Part shown: piece by piece, positions 17,750 to 25,886 of the stretch
How positions within the stretch are numbered: position 1 is the stretch's first letter
How the letters are laid out: the number at the start of each line of letters is the position of its first letter
Origin: an uncultured Collinsella sp.
Lineage (GTDB): Bacteria; Actinomycetota; Coriobacteriia; Coriobacteriales; Coriobacteriaceae
Length of the DNA stretch: 55,039 nt
Direction: 5' to 3'
NCBI GenBank assembly: GCA_900549185.1
Contig: URNM01000001.1
Location: 1-55,039 of the forward strand
Position numbers and translations under genes: made by a program
Notes under the pieces: model-generated
Databases searched by the model: none
What the model saw: the letters and a program-made list of their open reading frames with translations, nothing else
What the model was told of the DNA's origin: nothing

Positions 17750-18101
17750 TTGACCACCAATCCTCGAAGTAGTTGTTTTCGCATCTAACGCTCTATTGTG
17801 ACGCAGTGCGGGGTTGAGGTTGTGCCTTCATTGCATATCGTATTAAAGATGATTCTCATTCTCAATAATAATTTTTTGTTATCAGACTATTCTTCAGCTG
17901 AAATAACGCATTTCCGCAGGTCAGGAAAGTGTCTGGTCAAAATAACATCTAACTTTTCTTTTGGTCAACCGTTTACCGCTAAATTCCTACCGTTCGTCTG
18001 CATTACGCAATGTACCTGCGGATATACGAGATGATGGGCAACGTGTTACCATGAGAAAAAATTGTTATGAACATTTCCGATTTCACCCAAAGGAGTTGCC
18101 C
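17750..18101. promoter_or_regulatory. Divergent promoter region of purine operon and its regulator
   Basis: On the minus strand, TTGAGA (17860-17865), 17 bases, TACGAT (17837-17842) forms a good promoter for the permease gene. Overlapping its -35 is the imperfect palindrome TGAGAATGAGAATCA (17850-17864), which matches the Fur core TGATAATnATTATCA at 12 of 15 positions. Further right are two direct TGGTCAA copies at about 17935 and 17962 that could be half-sites for the divergent regulator. The promoter of the regulator itself is not clear. Confidence 0.5.
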
Positions 18102-18758
18102 GTGAACGAGACCGTACGTCGCTTTTTGCCGATGGTCGATTTTCTGGAGCAGATACTCGGCAAAAACAGCGAAATCGTGCTGCACGATTTCTCGGATCCC
18201 GACCACGCCATCGTCGATATTCGCAACGGCATCGTAAGCGGCCGCAAGGTCGGCGGTCCCGCCACCGATCTGGCACTCAAGATCATGCACGACGCCAAGT
18301 ATCGCGACCTGCCGTTTATTACGGGCTACGAGGGGCGCGGTGCCGGCGGCAAGACGTTGGAGTCAGCGACGTACTTTATCCACGAGAATGACGAGATCGT
18401 CGGTATGCTCTGCGTCAACACCGACCTCTCGACCGTGCGCTCCATCAACGCCATGGCGCAGCAGCTCATGGCGTGCTTCGACGCGGCGCCGACGCGCACG
18501 GAGCCCGCCCCTATCGAGGTCGAAAGCCTTTCGGAGTCTACACAGGAGCTCATCGACCGCAGCATTGCCGAGTTGCTGAGCACGCGCGGGCTGGATGTAG
18601 CATCGCTTGGTCAAAGCGACCGCGTGGACGTCATTCGCCACCTCAACGGCAACGGGGTGTTCATGCTCAAGGGCGCCGTGGCCTGCGCCGCCACCGCGCT
18701 GGGCATCTCGGAGCCCAGCGTCTACCGCTACCTGCAAAAAGTCCGCAAGGAGGGCTAA
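18102..18758 (+). CDS. YheO/DauR-type transcriptional regulator (PAS-like plus HTH)
   Basis: A 218-aa regulator. The N-terminal half is the YheO-like PAS domain (FLEQILGKNSEIVLHDFSDPDHAIVDIRNG, residues about 13-42; YFIHENDEIVGMLCVNTDLS). The C-terminal 65 residues are the matching helix-turn-helix (RVDVIRHLNGNGVFMLKGAVACAATALGISEPSVYRYLQKVRK). Start at GTG 18102, because AAAGGAG lies directly upstream; the frame is open further but has no SD. Relatives sense small molecules and control amino acid or nucleoside catabolism. Its divergent position next to the xanthine permease points to control of the purine operon; the ligand is unknown. Confidence 0.85.
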   Translation: MNETVRRFLPMVDFLEQILGKNSEIVLHDFSDPDHAIVDIRNGIVSGRKVGGPATDLALKIMHDAKYRDLPFITGYEGRGAGGKTLESATYFIHENDEIVGMLCVNTDLSTVRSINAMAQQLMACFDAAPTRTEPAPIEVESLSESTQELIDRSIAELLSTRGLDVASLGQSDRVDVIRHLNGNGVFMLKGAVACAATALGISEPSVYRYLQKVRKEG

Positions 18759-18770
18759 ACGTTATCCCTT

Positions 18771-18797
18771 GGGGACGGAGGGAAACGGATCATTTTT
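18771..18797 (+). repeat. GGGGAC-type intergenic repeat, single copy
   Basis: A 27-nt segment beginning GGGGACGGAGGGAAACGG and ending in TTTTT. Identical sequence is found at 19502-19528 and, inverted, at 19456-19481. A short ATCC/GGAT stem flanks the constant part. Confidence 0.8.
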
Positions 18798-18812
18798 GTC
18801 GCATCGCTTGAC

Positions 18813-18847
18813 AAAAGACCCTGCAGCTCGCACTGCAGGGTCTTTTT
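18813..18847. terminator. Bidirectional terminator between regulator gene and ridA
   Basis: Perfect stem AAAAGACCCTGCAG/CTGCAGGGTCTTTT with a six-base loop (CTCGCA), A-run on the left and T-run on the right, between two convergent genes. Confidence 0.93.
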
Positions 18848-18876
18848 GCATGTCATGTTTAGTTGTTGCCAACGCC

Positions 18877-19254
18877 TTAGAGAGCGGCGACGACCTCGAT
18901 CTCGACCAGACCGCCAGCCGGAAGGGCGGCAACCTGAAATGCGCTGCGCGCGGGGAACGGAGCCTCGAACTTGGAGGCGTAGATCTCGTTCACGGCAGCG
19001 AAGTCGGCGATGTCGGCCAGGTAGACCGTGGTCTTGACGACATCGGCAAAGGTGGCGCCGGCAGCGGTCAGCAGGGCCTCGACGTTAGCAAGGGACTGCT
19101 TAGCCTGGGCCTCGACGCCCTCGGGCATCTTGCCGGTTGCAGGGTCGATGCCCAGCTGGCCGGACAGGAACACCATGTTGCCGGTCTGGATGCCGGGGGA
19201 ATACGGGCCGATGGCTGCAGGTGCGTTATCGGAAGACACGACGGTCTTGCTCAT
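18877..19254 (-). CDS. ridA: RidA/YjgF/UK114 family enamine/imine deaminase
   Basis: A 125-aa protein with the full RidA pattern: SSDNAPAAIGPYSPGIQTGNMVFLSGQLGIDPATGK at the N-terminus, EAQAKQSLANVEALL in the middle, and the C-terminal block FEAPFPARSAFQVAALPAGGLVEIEVVAAL including the conserved Arg of PARSA. RidA hydrolyses reactive 2-aminoacrylate and related enamines from PLP enzymes to ketoacids plus ammonia. Start at ATG 19254 with AAGGAG upstream. A promoter TTGCAT-17-TACTAT is readable on the minus strand around 19345-19375. It converges on the purine regulator and has its own terminator, so a purine role is not shown. Confidence 0.93.
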   Translation of the reverse strand: MSKTVVSSDNAPAAIGPYSPGIQTGNMVFLSGQLGIDPATGKMPEGVEAQAKQSLANVEALLTAAGATFADVVKTTVYLADIADFAAVNEIYASKFEAPFPARSAFQVAALPAGGLVEIEVVAAL

Positions 19255-19455
19255 GTTTATCTCCTTACGATTAGTTGAGAGAGCGTGAGCGCGGCGTTCA
19301 CACCGGGAGGCACAATTCGGTCTGAACACCGCGCTTGATTTGGGATAGTACCCAAGGTTCCCGCGCGATGCAAGATTATTATCACCTTGCGAGAATATTT
19401 TATCGCCCAACGGCGCCTGTCGGCCGCTGAACGGCACGACCGGACGGTGAAGCTC

Positions 19456-19528
19456 AAAATGATCCGTTTCCCTCCGTCCCCAGCGGATCAGGCGGTCCAT
19501 GGGGGACGGAGGGAAACGGATCATTTTT
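19456..19528. repeat. Inverted pair of the GGGGAC repeat
   Basis: Two 26-nt arms, 19456-19481 and 19502-19527, are perfect inverted repeats of each other with a 20-nt loop. The right arm starts GGGGACGGAGGGAAACGG. Within the left copy, TGATCCG/CGGATCA flank the GGGGAC segment as a smaller hairpin. The remaining bases of the 19255-19633 gap hold only the ridA and U32-gene upstream signals, including TATACT near 19595 (plus). Confidence 0.85.
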
Positions 19529-19633
19529 GCTGCAAGGGCTGCTGAAGACTTTATCCTGCTTGGGCCACAGGGCTCGTCCGCCGCAACAGCGCCACTATAC
19601 TTTTGAGTATCTGAGCATTTTGAAAGGCAGGAT

Positions 19634-22126
19634 ATGACCGCAATCGCCAGTCGAACCACCAACCGCAGACCCGAGCTCTTGGCCCCCGCCGGAGGCCCGG
19701 AGCCCTTTGCCGCCGCACTCGCTGCCGGGGCAGACGCCATCTACTGCGGCATGGGCAGCTTCAACGCCCGCCGCAAGGCCACCAACTTTACCGACGAGGC
19801 CTTTGAGCAGGCCTGCTGTGCTGCACACCTGGCCGGGTCGCGCGTCTACGTCACGGTCAACATCGTCATCAAGCAGTCCGAGATGGGCGATGCGCTGCAA
19901 CTCATCCATCGCTGCTCCACGCTGGGCGCCGACGCCTTTATCATCCAGGACTGGGGCCTGTTCTTTGAGGTCAAGCGCACGATGCCCGGCATCGAGACGC
20001 ACATCTCAACCCAGGCGAACATCCACGACGACCGTGGAACCCTTTGGTGCCGCGAGCAGGGCGCCGACCGCGTGACCCTCTCGCGCGAGCTCTCCATTGA
20101 CGAGATCGCTGCCATCCACGACGCCGCACCCGATGTGGACCTTGAGGTCTTTAGCCATGGCGCCATCTGCTTTTGCTACTCGGGCCTGTGCCTGCTTTCG
20201 AGCTTTGCCATGGCGGGCCGCTCGGCCAACCGTGGCATGTGCGCCCAGCCCTGCCGCCTGCCTTACGAGCTGATCGACGAGAACGGTCGCGTGCTCTCCC
20301 TTGCCGGTCGCGAGCGCGCGCTGTGCCCGCGCGACACCAACACTTCGCAGCTTGTTCGCCGTCTGTATGACGCCGGCGCCGCATCGCTCAAGCTCGAGGG
20401 CCGCATGAAGGCCCCCGATTACGTGTATTCCATCGTCGACGTGTATCGTCACGAAATTGACGACATGCTATCCGGAGCCACCGTTGCCAAGGACGAGGAA
20501 GCCGCCCGCCAGCGTCAGCTCAAGCGCTGCTTCAACCGCGACTTTACGCACGCTTATCAGGACGGCACCTCGGGCGACGAGATGATGAGCTATGAGCGTT
20601 CCAACAACCGCGGCCAGATCGTTGGCACGGTGCTGGGCAGCCGTCTGGCCAACCGCGACGTGCGTGGGCTCAAACCCGACGACCGCCGTCGCCGCGCCGC
20701 CATCGCCCGCATTGAGCTGTTTGAGCCCGTGGGCAAGGGCGACCTGCTGGAGCTTCGCCACGATAACGAGTTTGATCAGTTCCTGACCACCATTGCCGCC
20801 GATGATGCCGCCGCCGGTGACATCATTGAGTGCCGCGTGCCCCGCAGCATGCCCGAGGGCTGCCGCGTCCGCGTGATTCGCAGTCAGCGTGCCATTGACG
20901 CCGCCGGCGCCGCGCTCAAGCGCGATGTGCTGCGCCGCCGCGCCGTAGATGTGTCCGTCGTGGCGCGTCTGGGCAAGCCGTTTACCGTTACGCTCACCTG
21001 CTGCGACGACCCCGCGCTCATCGCCACCGCCACGGGCTTCACCGTCGAGGCCGCCAAGACCCGCGCCGTCGAGGCGGCAGACCTGGTTGAGCATGTGGGC
21101 CGCATGGGCTCCTCGCCCTTTGAGGCTGCGAGCTTTGATGTGACGCTCGATGAGGGCTGCGGCATGGGGTTCTCCGCTGTGCACAAGGTGCGCGCTGCCG
21201 CCTGCAAGGCGCTGGAGGAGGCCATTCTGGCACCGTATGAGAAGCGTGCGAAAACGCTCGAGATTCCGGGGCTCGACAAATGTACGCACGCCATACCCGA
21301 GCATTACCGCGATGAGCCGCAGATCTGCGCCACCGTCACCTCGCTCGAGGCCGTCGAGGCAGCCCGCGCGGAGGGTGCAACGCGCCTCTACATGACCACC
21401 GACGTGCTCGAGGCTGTCGGACTCTCCCCTGCCGATGCATTTGAGCAGGGTATCGTGCCCGTACTCGACGAGGTCTGCCGTGCTGTTGACCACGAGCGCG
21501 TTGACCCCTGGATCAATGCCGGAGCCACCGTCGCCGTCGGCAATATCTCCGAGCTCGCCGTAGCCGCGCAGACCGGCGCCACGGCCGAGATTCGCTCTTG
21601 CCTGCCGGTGCACAACACGCCCTGCATGGAGGCGCTTGCCGAGCGTGGAGCCGGTGCGTTTTGGCTCTCGCCCGAGATCACGCTCGACGAGATTGTCTCG
21701 CTCGGCGCCGCCGCGCCCGCGGCTCTGGGCATCACCGTCTTTGGCCGCCCGCGCGTTATGACAAGCGAGCACTGCATTCTGCAGGTTGCCAACGGCTGCA
21801 TCCACGATTGCGCCAACTGCCGCCTGCGCGCCCGCAAGCTCTCGCTCAAGAATATCGACGGAAAGGTCATGCCTGTCCGCACCGATATCCACGGCCGCTC
21901 TCGCCTGTACGATGCCCATCCCATCGACCTCACGCCGCAGGTCCCTCAGCTGCTCGATGCCGGCGTGCGTCGTCTCATGGTGGACGGAACGCTGCTCGAG
22001 ACGGATGAGGTGGGCCGCGCCGTCGCCCGCGTTCGTCGCGCCGTCGAGGCCGCGCAAGCCGGCCGCAAGCCCGCCGCCCGCCTACGCGGGGCGACCTCGG
22101 GCTGCATGTTTGTGGGAATCAGCTAA
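19634..22126 (+). CDS. Peptidase U32 family protein, RlhA-like
   Basis: An 830-aa U32 protein. It opens with the family signature ELLAPAGGPEPFAAALAAGADAIYCG (residues 15-40) and has EVFSHGAICFCYSGLCLLSS (about residue 177) and RSANRGMCAQPCRLPYEL, the cysteine-rich block thought to bind an Fe-S cluster. ASLKLEGRMKAPDYVYSIVDVYR follows. A long C-terminal extension (beyond about residue 370) corresponds to that of longer U32 proteins and ends in another cysteine cluster (CILQVANGCIHDCANC). Family members with this layout include RlhA, which hydroxylates a cytidine of 23S rRNA, so RNA modification is as likely as proteolysis. The rRNA/tRNA pseudouridine synthase gene follows after 15 bp. Confidence 0.9.
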   Translation: MTAIASRTTNRRPELLAPAGGPEPFAAALAAGADAIYCGMGSFNARRKATNFTDEAFEQACCAAHLAGSRVYVTVNIVIKQSEMGDALQLIHRCSTLGADAFIIQDWGLFFEVKRTMPGIETHISTQANIHDDRGTLWCREQGADRVTLSRELSIDEIAAIHDAAPDVDLEVFSHGAICFCYSGLCLLSSFAMAGRSANRGMCAQPCRLPYELIDENGRVLSLAGRERALCPRDTNTSQLVRRLYDAGAASLKLEGRMKAPDYVYSIVDVYRHEIDDMLSGATVAKDEEAARQRQLKRCFNRDFTHAYQDGTSGDEMMSYERSNNRGQIVGTVLGSRLANRDVRGLKPDDRRRRAAIARIELFEPVGKGDLLELRHDNEFDQFLTTIAADDAAAGDIIECRVPRSMPEGCRVRVIRSQRAIDAAGAALKRDVLRRRAVDVSVVARLGKPFTVTLTCCDDPALIATATGFTVEAAKTRAVEAADLVEHVGRMGSSPFEAASFDVTLDEGCGMGFSAVHKVRAAACKALEEAILAPYEKRAKTLEIPGLDKCTHAIPEHYRDEPQICATVTSLEAVEAARAEGATRLYMTTDVLEAVGLSPADAFEQGIVPVLDEVCRAVDHERVDPWINAGATVAVGNISELAVAAQTGATAEIRSCLPVHNTPCMEALAERGAGAFWLSPEITLDEIVSLGAAAPAALGITVFGRPRVMTSEHCILQVANGCIHDCANCRLRARKLSLKNIDGKVMPVRTDIHGRSRLYDAHPIDLTPQVPQLLDAGVRRLMVDGTLLETDEVGRAVARVRRAVEAAQAGRKPAARLRGATSGCMFVGIS

Positions 22127-22141
22127 CCGAAAGGCTTACAC

Positions 22142-22801
22142 GTGAACGAAGAACCTCAAGTCCTCTACTGCGACGCCTGGCTCATGGCCATCGACAAGCC
22201 CGCCGGCATGATCGTCCACGGCGACGGCACCGGCGAGCGCACGCTTACCGACTACGCCAGCGACCTGCTGTTGGCGATGGGCGACGGCTTTGCCGCAACC
22301 GACATGCAGCCGCTCAACCGCCTGGACCGTGACACCACCGGCGTGGTGCTGTTTTCGCTCGACAAGCAGACGCAGCCCGCCTTTGACCAGATGGTCATCG
22401 ACCACGTTTTCGAAAAGCACTACCTGGCGCTCGCCGAGGGCAAGATCGACTGGAACGAGAAGCTCATCGACAAGCCCATCGCCCGCGACCGTCACGACAG
22501 CCGCAAGATGCGCGTCGGCGCCAGTGGCAAGCCGTCTCAAACGCGCGTGAAGGTGCTCAAGCGTCTTAAGAGCCGTCGTGGCCTGCCCACGCGCTCGTAT
22601 ATCGATGTCGAGCTGCTCACCGGCCGCAAACACCAGATCCGCGTGCATCTGGCGAGCGAGCGTCATCCCCTGGTGGGCGACGAGCTCTACGGCACGCCGC
22701 GTCCCTGCGGCCTGATGCTCCATGCCCACAGCGTGTCCTTTACGCATCCCGTAACCGGCGAGCACATCCACATCGAAGCCCCCTGCCCCTGGGAGCCCTA
22801 A
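22142..22801 (+). CDS. RluA-family pseudouridine synthase
   Basis: A 219-aa enzyme that isomerises uridine to pseudouridine in rRNA or tRNA. The catalytic motif is NRLDRDTTGVVLFS (near residue 60), with the Asp of RLDRDT as nucleophile. LLTGRKHQIRVHLA and HPLVGDELYG are the other family signatures. There is no N-terminal S4 domain. Start at GTG 22142 with AAAGG upstream. Fifteen bases separate it from the U32 gene, so the two RNA-modification candidates are likely co-transcribed. A hairpin of the GGGGAC family followed by TTTT sits two bases after the stop and may serve as terminator. The target nucleotide cannot be predicted. Confidence 0.92.
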   Translation: MNEEPQVLYCDAWLMAIDKPAGMIVHGDGTGERTLTDYASDLLLAMGDGFAATDMQPLNRLDRDTTGVVLFSLDKQTQPAFDQMVIDHVFEKHYLALAEGKIDWNEKLIDKPIARDRHDSRKMRVGASGKPSQTRVKVLKRLKSRRGLPTRSYIDVELLTGRKHQIRVHLASERHPLVGDELYGTPRPCGLMLHAHSVSFTHPVTGEHIHIEAPCPWEP

Positions 22802-22802
22802 A

Positions 22803-22839
22803 CCACCACAATGGGGACAGGCACCTTTGTGGTGGTTTT
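22803..22839 (+). repeat. GGGGAC-loop hairpin, copy with CCACCACAA stem
   Basis: ACCACCACAA and TTGTGGTGGT pair around a loop TGGGGACAGGCACCT, followed by TTTTG. It is placed as a terminator for the pseudouridine synthase gene and recurs almost identically at 23173-23206. Confidence 0.8.
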
Positions 22840-22869
22840 GCCGCAATGGCTCAGCCGCGATCCCAAAAC

Positions 22870-23087
22870 GTCTCGATCCGTAACAGTTAGAACCCTTTTT
22901 CCGGTCTATCTGTTACAGATCGAGACATTCGAATCCCCCTTAAGGGAAAATCTCAATCTGTAACAACAACTCGGCAAAATCACCCCAAGATGTTACAGAT
23001 TGAGACAAAGGGACGGCGCGGTTCGGAAGTATCTCAATCTGTAACATCTAACCCACTTTTAACGGTCTAGTTGTTACAGACTTAGAC
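22870..23087. repeat. Array of six 16-nt arms in alternating orientation, about 41 bp apart
   Basis: Arms begin at 22870, 22911, 22950, 22991, 23031 and 23072. Odd arms read like ATCTCAATCTGTAACA, even arms like TGTTACAGATTGAGAC, so they form three palindromic units repeating every 80-81 bp. The five spacers are 25, 23, 25, 24 and 25 bases and mostly unrelated; the first and last resemble each other (TTTT..CGGTCTA). No reading frame is conserved. Confidence 0.9.
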
Positions 23088-23104
23088 AAAACCGGCAGAC
23101 AACG

Positions 23105-23140
23105 AAAGCGGCAACGCCCGTAATGGACGTTGCCGCTTTT
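23105..23140. terminator. Terminator hairpin between array and deoR-type gene
   Basis: Stem AAAGCGGCAACG/CGTTGCCGCTTT, loop of 11 bases, T-run on the plus strand and a weaker one (TTTCGTT) on the minus strand. It could end the DeoR-type gene transcript or stop plus-strand transcription. Confidence 0.8.
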
Positions 23141-23172
23141 CTATTGAGAAAACTACTCGGTTTTCGTTACTT

Positions 23173-23206
23173 ACCACCACAATGGGGACAGGCACCTTTG
23201 TGGCGG
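23173..23206 (+). repeat. GGGGAC-loop hairpin, second CCACCACAA copy
   Basis: Direct copy of 22803-22835 with one change in the right stem (GTGGCGG). Together the two copies bracket the alternating-arm array. Confidence 0.8.
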
Positions 23207-23232
23207 CTTTGGCCTTGTCCTGTCCCCTGTCG

Positions 23233-23979
23233 CTAGGCCGTGATGACGTTATCCATCGCCCGATACTTGGCGGGGACCTCACCTGCGGTAATAATCGTTG
23301 CGTCGCGGAAGTCCGCGAACTTAACGGGCGCCACCATGCCGAATTTGCTGGCGTCCGAGATTACGAAGCGTTTGGCGGTATGGCGCATCGAGATACGCTT
23401 GACCTGCGCTTCCTCGATATCCGGTGTGGTGAGACCTTGCTCGGCGGCGATGCCATTGGAACCCCAAAAGCCGCAGTTGAAGTTATAGCGGTCCAGGGTT
23501 GCCAAGGCATCGGGGCCAACGAGTGCTTCGGTCTCGGGCTTGAGCTCGCCGCCTAGCACCACGGTGCGCATGCCGCGCAGAGCGAGGTGCTGAGCATGGA
23601 GCACAGAATCGGTCACATAGGTGACGCCGTCGAGATGCGGAAGATGCTCGATGAGCTTGAGGGTCGTGGAGCCCGAATCGATATACACAAAGCTATCGGG
23701 CTCCACCAGGGCCGCAGCACGGGCGCAGATGCGCTCCTTGTCATCGTTATGGAGATCGCTGCGCTCGTTGATCGTCAGGTCGCGCGTCACGTGCGCGCGC
23801 TCCAGACTCGTCGCGCCTCCGTGCACCTTGGCGATACGGTGTGCGCGGTCGAGCGTCTGCAAGTCGCGCCGAATGGTGGACGGTGTCACGCCCAGGGCTT
23901 CAGCAAGCTCCGGTACGGTAACCGAGCCGGCCTGCTGCACCATCGACACGATTGCGTTGAGCCTATCTTCCGCAAGCAT
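23233..23979 (-). CDS. DeoR-family transcriptional regulator
   Basis: A 248-aa regulator. The N-terminal DeoR helix-turn-helix is VTVPELAEALGVTPSTIRRDLQTLDRAHRIAKVHGGA (residues about 19-55), including the family SxxTIRRDL pattern. The C-terminal DeoRC sugar-phosphate sensor shows YIDSGSTTLKLIEHLP (DSGST loop) and the late FVISDASKFG. Such proteins usually repress sugar or polyol genes and respond to a phosphorylated intermediate. It is translated 3 bp after the Gfo/Idh/MocA dehydrogenase and has GGAGGAG upstream, so both form an operon and probably autoregulate through the repeats upstream of 25065. Confidence 0.93.
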   Translation of the reverse strand: MLAEDRLNAIVSMVQQAGSVTVPELAEALGVTPSTIRRDLQTLDRAHRIAKVHGGATSLERAHVTRDLTINERSDLHNDDKERICARAAALVEPDSFVYIDSGSTTLKLIEHLPHLDGVTYVTDSVLHAQHLALRGMRTVVLGGELKPETEALVGPDALATLDRYNFNCGFWGSNGIAAEQGLTTPDIEEAQVKRISMRHTAKRFVISDASKFGMVAPVKFADFRDATIITAGEVPAKYRAMDNVITA

Positions 23980-23982
23980 CGC

Positions 23983-25065
23983 TTACTCCTCCTCGGGGTA
24001 CACGACTCCCCAGTCGGCGCGAAGCTTGGTCATAAGCTCCATAACATCAGAAGCATAGCCCAGCAGCTCGCGCTTCGAATCATCGCCGGCAACGGCCTTC
24101 TCCAGGTCGGCCATCTCGTAGCACAGTGCGTAGGCTTCGGTGCCAGCGTGGACCTCCTCACGGTGACCGTCCGCAGTCCACACGATGGTCGCATGGTCGG
24201 CGCGCGGATACTCGTTGACCTCGATATAGCACTTATCGAAACTGATGACCGAGCGCTTGGGCTGCTTGGAGTGGAGCGTAAGACTCACCACGCCCAGCTG
24301 CTGCTCGGCGTTACGGCAGACAATGCCGCCCGCAACGTCGACACCGGTCTCACAGGTGTTGCCCAGAGACACGACCTCGGCGGGTTGGCTGGCCATAAAC
24401 AGGCGCATGACGGAGAGCGCATACACGCCAATGTCGAGCATGGCGCCGCCGGCAAGACTACGGTTGTAGAAACGATTGGTCAGGTCGCCGTACTCCTTAT
24501 AGCTGCCAAAGTTGAGCTGGGCAAGGTTCATGCGGCCAAAGTCTCCCGCGTCCATGCGACGGCGCAGCTCCTGATATAGCGGCATGTGGAGCACCGTGGT
24601 GGCGTCCATAAGGACCACGTTGTGCTCGTCGGCGATGGCACGGGCCTCGTCGAGCTCGGCAGAGTTAAGGGTAATGGCCTTCTCACAGAGCACGTGCTTG
24701 CTGGCGGCGAGCGCGGCACGCAGATAGGTGATATGCGTGTTGTGCGGCGTGGTGATATAGACGGCGTCGATGTCCGGATCGGCATAGAGGTCCTCAACCG
24801 TTTCGTACACCTTCTCGACGCCATACTGCTCGGCAAAAGCCTGGGCCTTGGACAGCGTACGGTTGGCGACACCCGCGAGCTTGCGGCCGGCAAGGGCGAG
24901 AGACTGGGCCATCTGGTTGGCGATAACGCCGCAACCGACCACAGCCCAGCGAAGCTCGGGTGCCGTAAAGATATCATCGGGGAACGGCTGATCCTGGACC
25001 GAGGCAAACGCCGCCTTTGCGGCTGTCTCGGCGTCGAGCGGAGCCTGTTTGGAATCTGCCATCAT
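23983..25065 (-). CDS. Gfo/Idh/MocA family NAD(P)-dependent oxidoreductase
   Basis: A 360-aa dehydrogenase. The Rossmann motif VVGCGVIANQMAQSLA is near residue 42, preceded by an unusual ~38-residue N-terminal extension. CEKAITLNSAE (about residue 129) is the EKP-type motif with Lys as catalytic candidate, and GGAMLDIGVYALS carries the Asp/Tyr pattern of the C-terminal substrate domain. The family oxidises hydroxyls of sugars, inositols or diols with NAD(P). Start at ATG 25065 behind AGGAGG; a second ATG follows directly. First gene of a two-gene operon with a DeoR regulator, so a carbohydrate substrate controlled by that regulator is likely. Confidence 0.92.
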   Translation of the reverse strand: MMADSKQAPLDAETAAKAAFASVQDQPFPDDIFTAPELRWAVVGCGVIANQMAQSLALAGRKLAGVANRTLSKAQAFAEQYGVEKVYETVEDLYADPDIDAVYITTPHNTHITYLRAALAASKHVLCEKAITLNSAELDEARAIADEHNVVLMDATTVLHMPLYQELRRRMDAGDFGRMNLAQLNFGSYKEYGDLTNRFYNRSLAGGAMLDIGVYALSVMRLFMASQPAEVVSLGNTCETGVDVAGGIVCRNAEQQLGVVSLTLHSKQPKRSVISFDKCYIEVNEYPRADHATIVWTADGHREEVHAGTEAYALCYEMADLEKAVAGDDSKRELLGYASDVMELMTKLRADWGVVYPEEE

Positions 25066-25130
25066 GTGCCTCCTGAGTCATCGAAGGTTCTTCATTTCCA
25101 ACAGCCTTATATTCGCACGATTACGCGCGC

Positions 25131-25221
25131 ATTTGCTTGTATTTGCGTGTTTATTTGTTTATCGGTCATTATTTAACCATAGTTAGCAGATGTTTGCGCG
25201 GCTATGCGCATTATCGCGCAA
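25131..25221. promoter_or_regulatory. Candidate DeoR-type operator repeats upstream of the dehydrogenase gene
   Basis: Three tandem ATTTG-type repeats (ATTTGCTTGT, ATTTGCGTGTTT, ATTTGTTTAT) occupy about 25131-25161, and an inverted pair TTGCGCG/CGCGCAA lies at 25194-25200 and 25215-25221. They lie 65-155 bp upstream of the gene, in an AT-richer patch. A TATAAG hexamer nearer the gene (about 25110, minus) may be the -10. Confidence 0.4.
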
Positions 25222-25388
25222 GACTCCGCGCGTAAATGCGCATACGACGATTCTTACGAAACATAAAGAGGCGGAACACCAAAGCCTAAGAGAGAGCGGG
25301 CTGTATTACTCCACCCCTCTGAGAAGGCATCAGGTATCAATGAACCGCCCCGAACTACCGGCACATAGGGACTATACCCAGCTGCCGG

Positions 25389-25499
25389 CACTTGAAGGGA
25401 CTGTCCCCATGTGACGCTTTAGTGGCAAGGCTGTCCCCGTCAACTAGCCGTTTAAGAACGTCCCCAACGACTACTCATTTAAGTCTGTCCCCAATGAGT
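25389..25499 (-). repeat. Cluster of four GGGGAC-loop hairpins
   Basis: On the minus strand: ACTCATT-GGGGACAGACTTA-AATGAGT (25499-25473), TAGTCGTT-GGGGACGTTCTTA-AACGGCTA (25473-25445, one G-U pair), a weaker TGACG/CGTCA hairpin (25442-25412), and an imperfect one at 25413-25389. Loops share GGGGAC and a similar length; stems differ. The rest of 25066-25567 holds the operator candidates and the rplX terminator, with no gene seen. Confidence 0.7.
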
Positions 25500-25504
25500 G
25501 GGGA

Positions 25505-25541
25505 TAGAAAAAGGCCCGGGTGCCGTGGCATCCGGGCCTTT
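25505..25541 (-). terminator. Terminator of the S10/spc ribosomal operon
   Basis: Stem AAAGGCCCGG/CCGGGCCTTT with a 12-base loop followed on the minus strand by a T-run (TTTTTC), 27 bp after the rplX stop. Confidence 0.93.
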
Positions 25542-25567
25542 GCTAGCAACTTGATGTTGCGGGCAGC

Positions 25568-25873
25568 TTAGAACTTGTGGCCGCACTTCTTGCAGACGCG
25601 CAGCTTGTTCTTGCCGTCCTTCTCGTGACCGACGCGGGTAACCTTACCGCACTCGGGGCAAACGAGATTGACGTTGGAGGCGTCGATGGGAGCCTCCTGC
25701 GAAACGATGCCGCCCTGCTGGTTGGCAGCGTTGGGCTTGACGGCCTTCTTGACGACCGAAACGCCCTCGACAACGACCTTGTTCTCGGCGGGGAGAGCAC
25801 GCAGGACAACGCCCTGCTTGCCGCGATCCTTACCAGAGAGAACCTGGACCTTATCGCCCTTCTTGATATACAT
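25568..25873 (-). CDS. rplX: 50S ribosomal protein L24
   Basis: A 101-aa protein starting MYIKKGDKVQVLSGKDRGKQGVVLRALP, the KOW motif of L24, and ending with a zinc-ribbon-like CPECG...CKKCG pair. L24 starts assembly of the large subunit at the 5' end of 23S rRNA. It is the last gene here: a terminator follows and rplE, the usual next gene of the spc operon, is absent. Confidence 0.97.
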   Translation of the reverse strand: MYIKKGDKVQVLSGKDRGKQGVVLRALPAENKVVVEGVSVVKKAVKPNAANQQGGIVSQEAPIDASNVNLVCPECGKVTRVGHEKDGKNKLRVCKKCGHKF

Positions 25874-25886
25874 ATATCTCCCCTAA

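Noticed and set aside
14969..17788. 939-codon open frame on the plus strand
   Set aside because: It runs antisense to ssnA and the permease, which have clear family motifs. The lack of stops follows from GC-rich codon usage.
22870..23087. CRISPR array
   Set aside because: Repeats are only 16 nt and alternate in orientation, there are only six, and no cas genes or leader are present.
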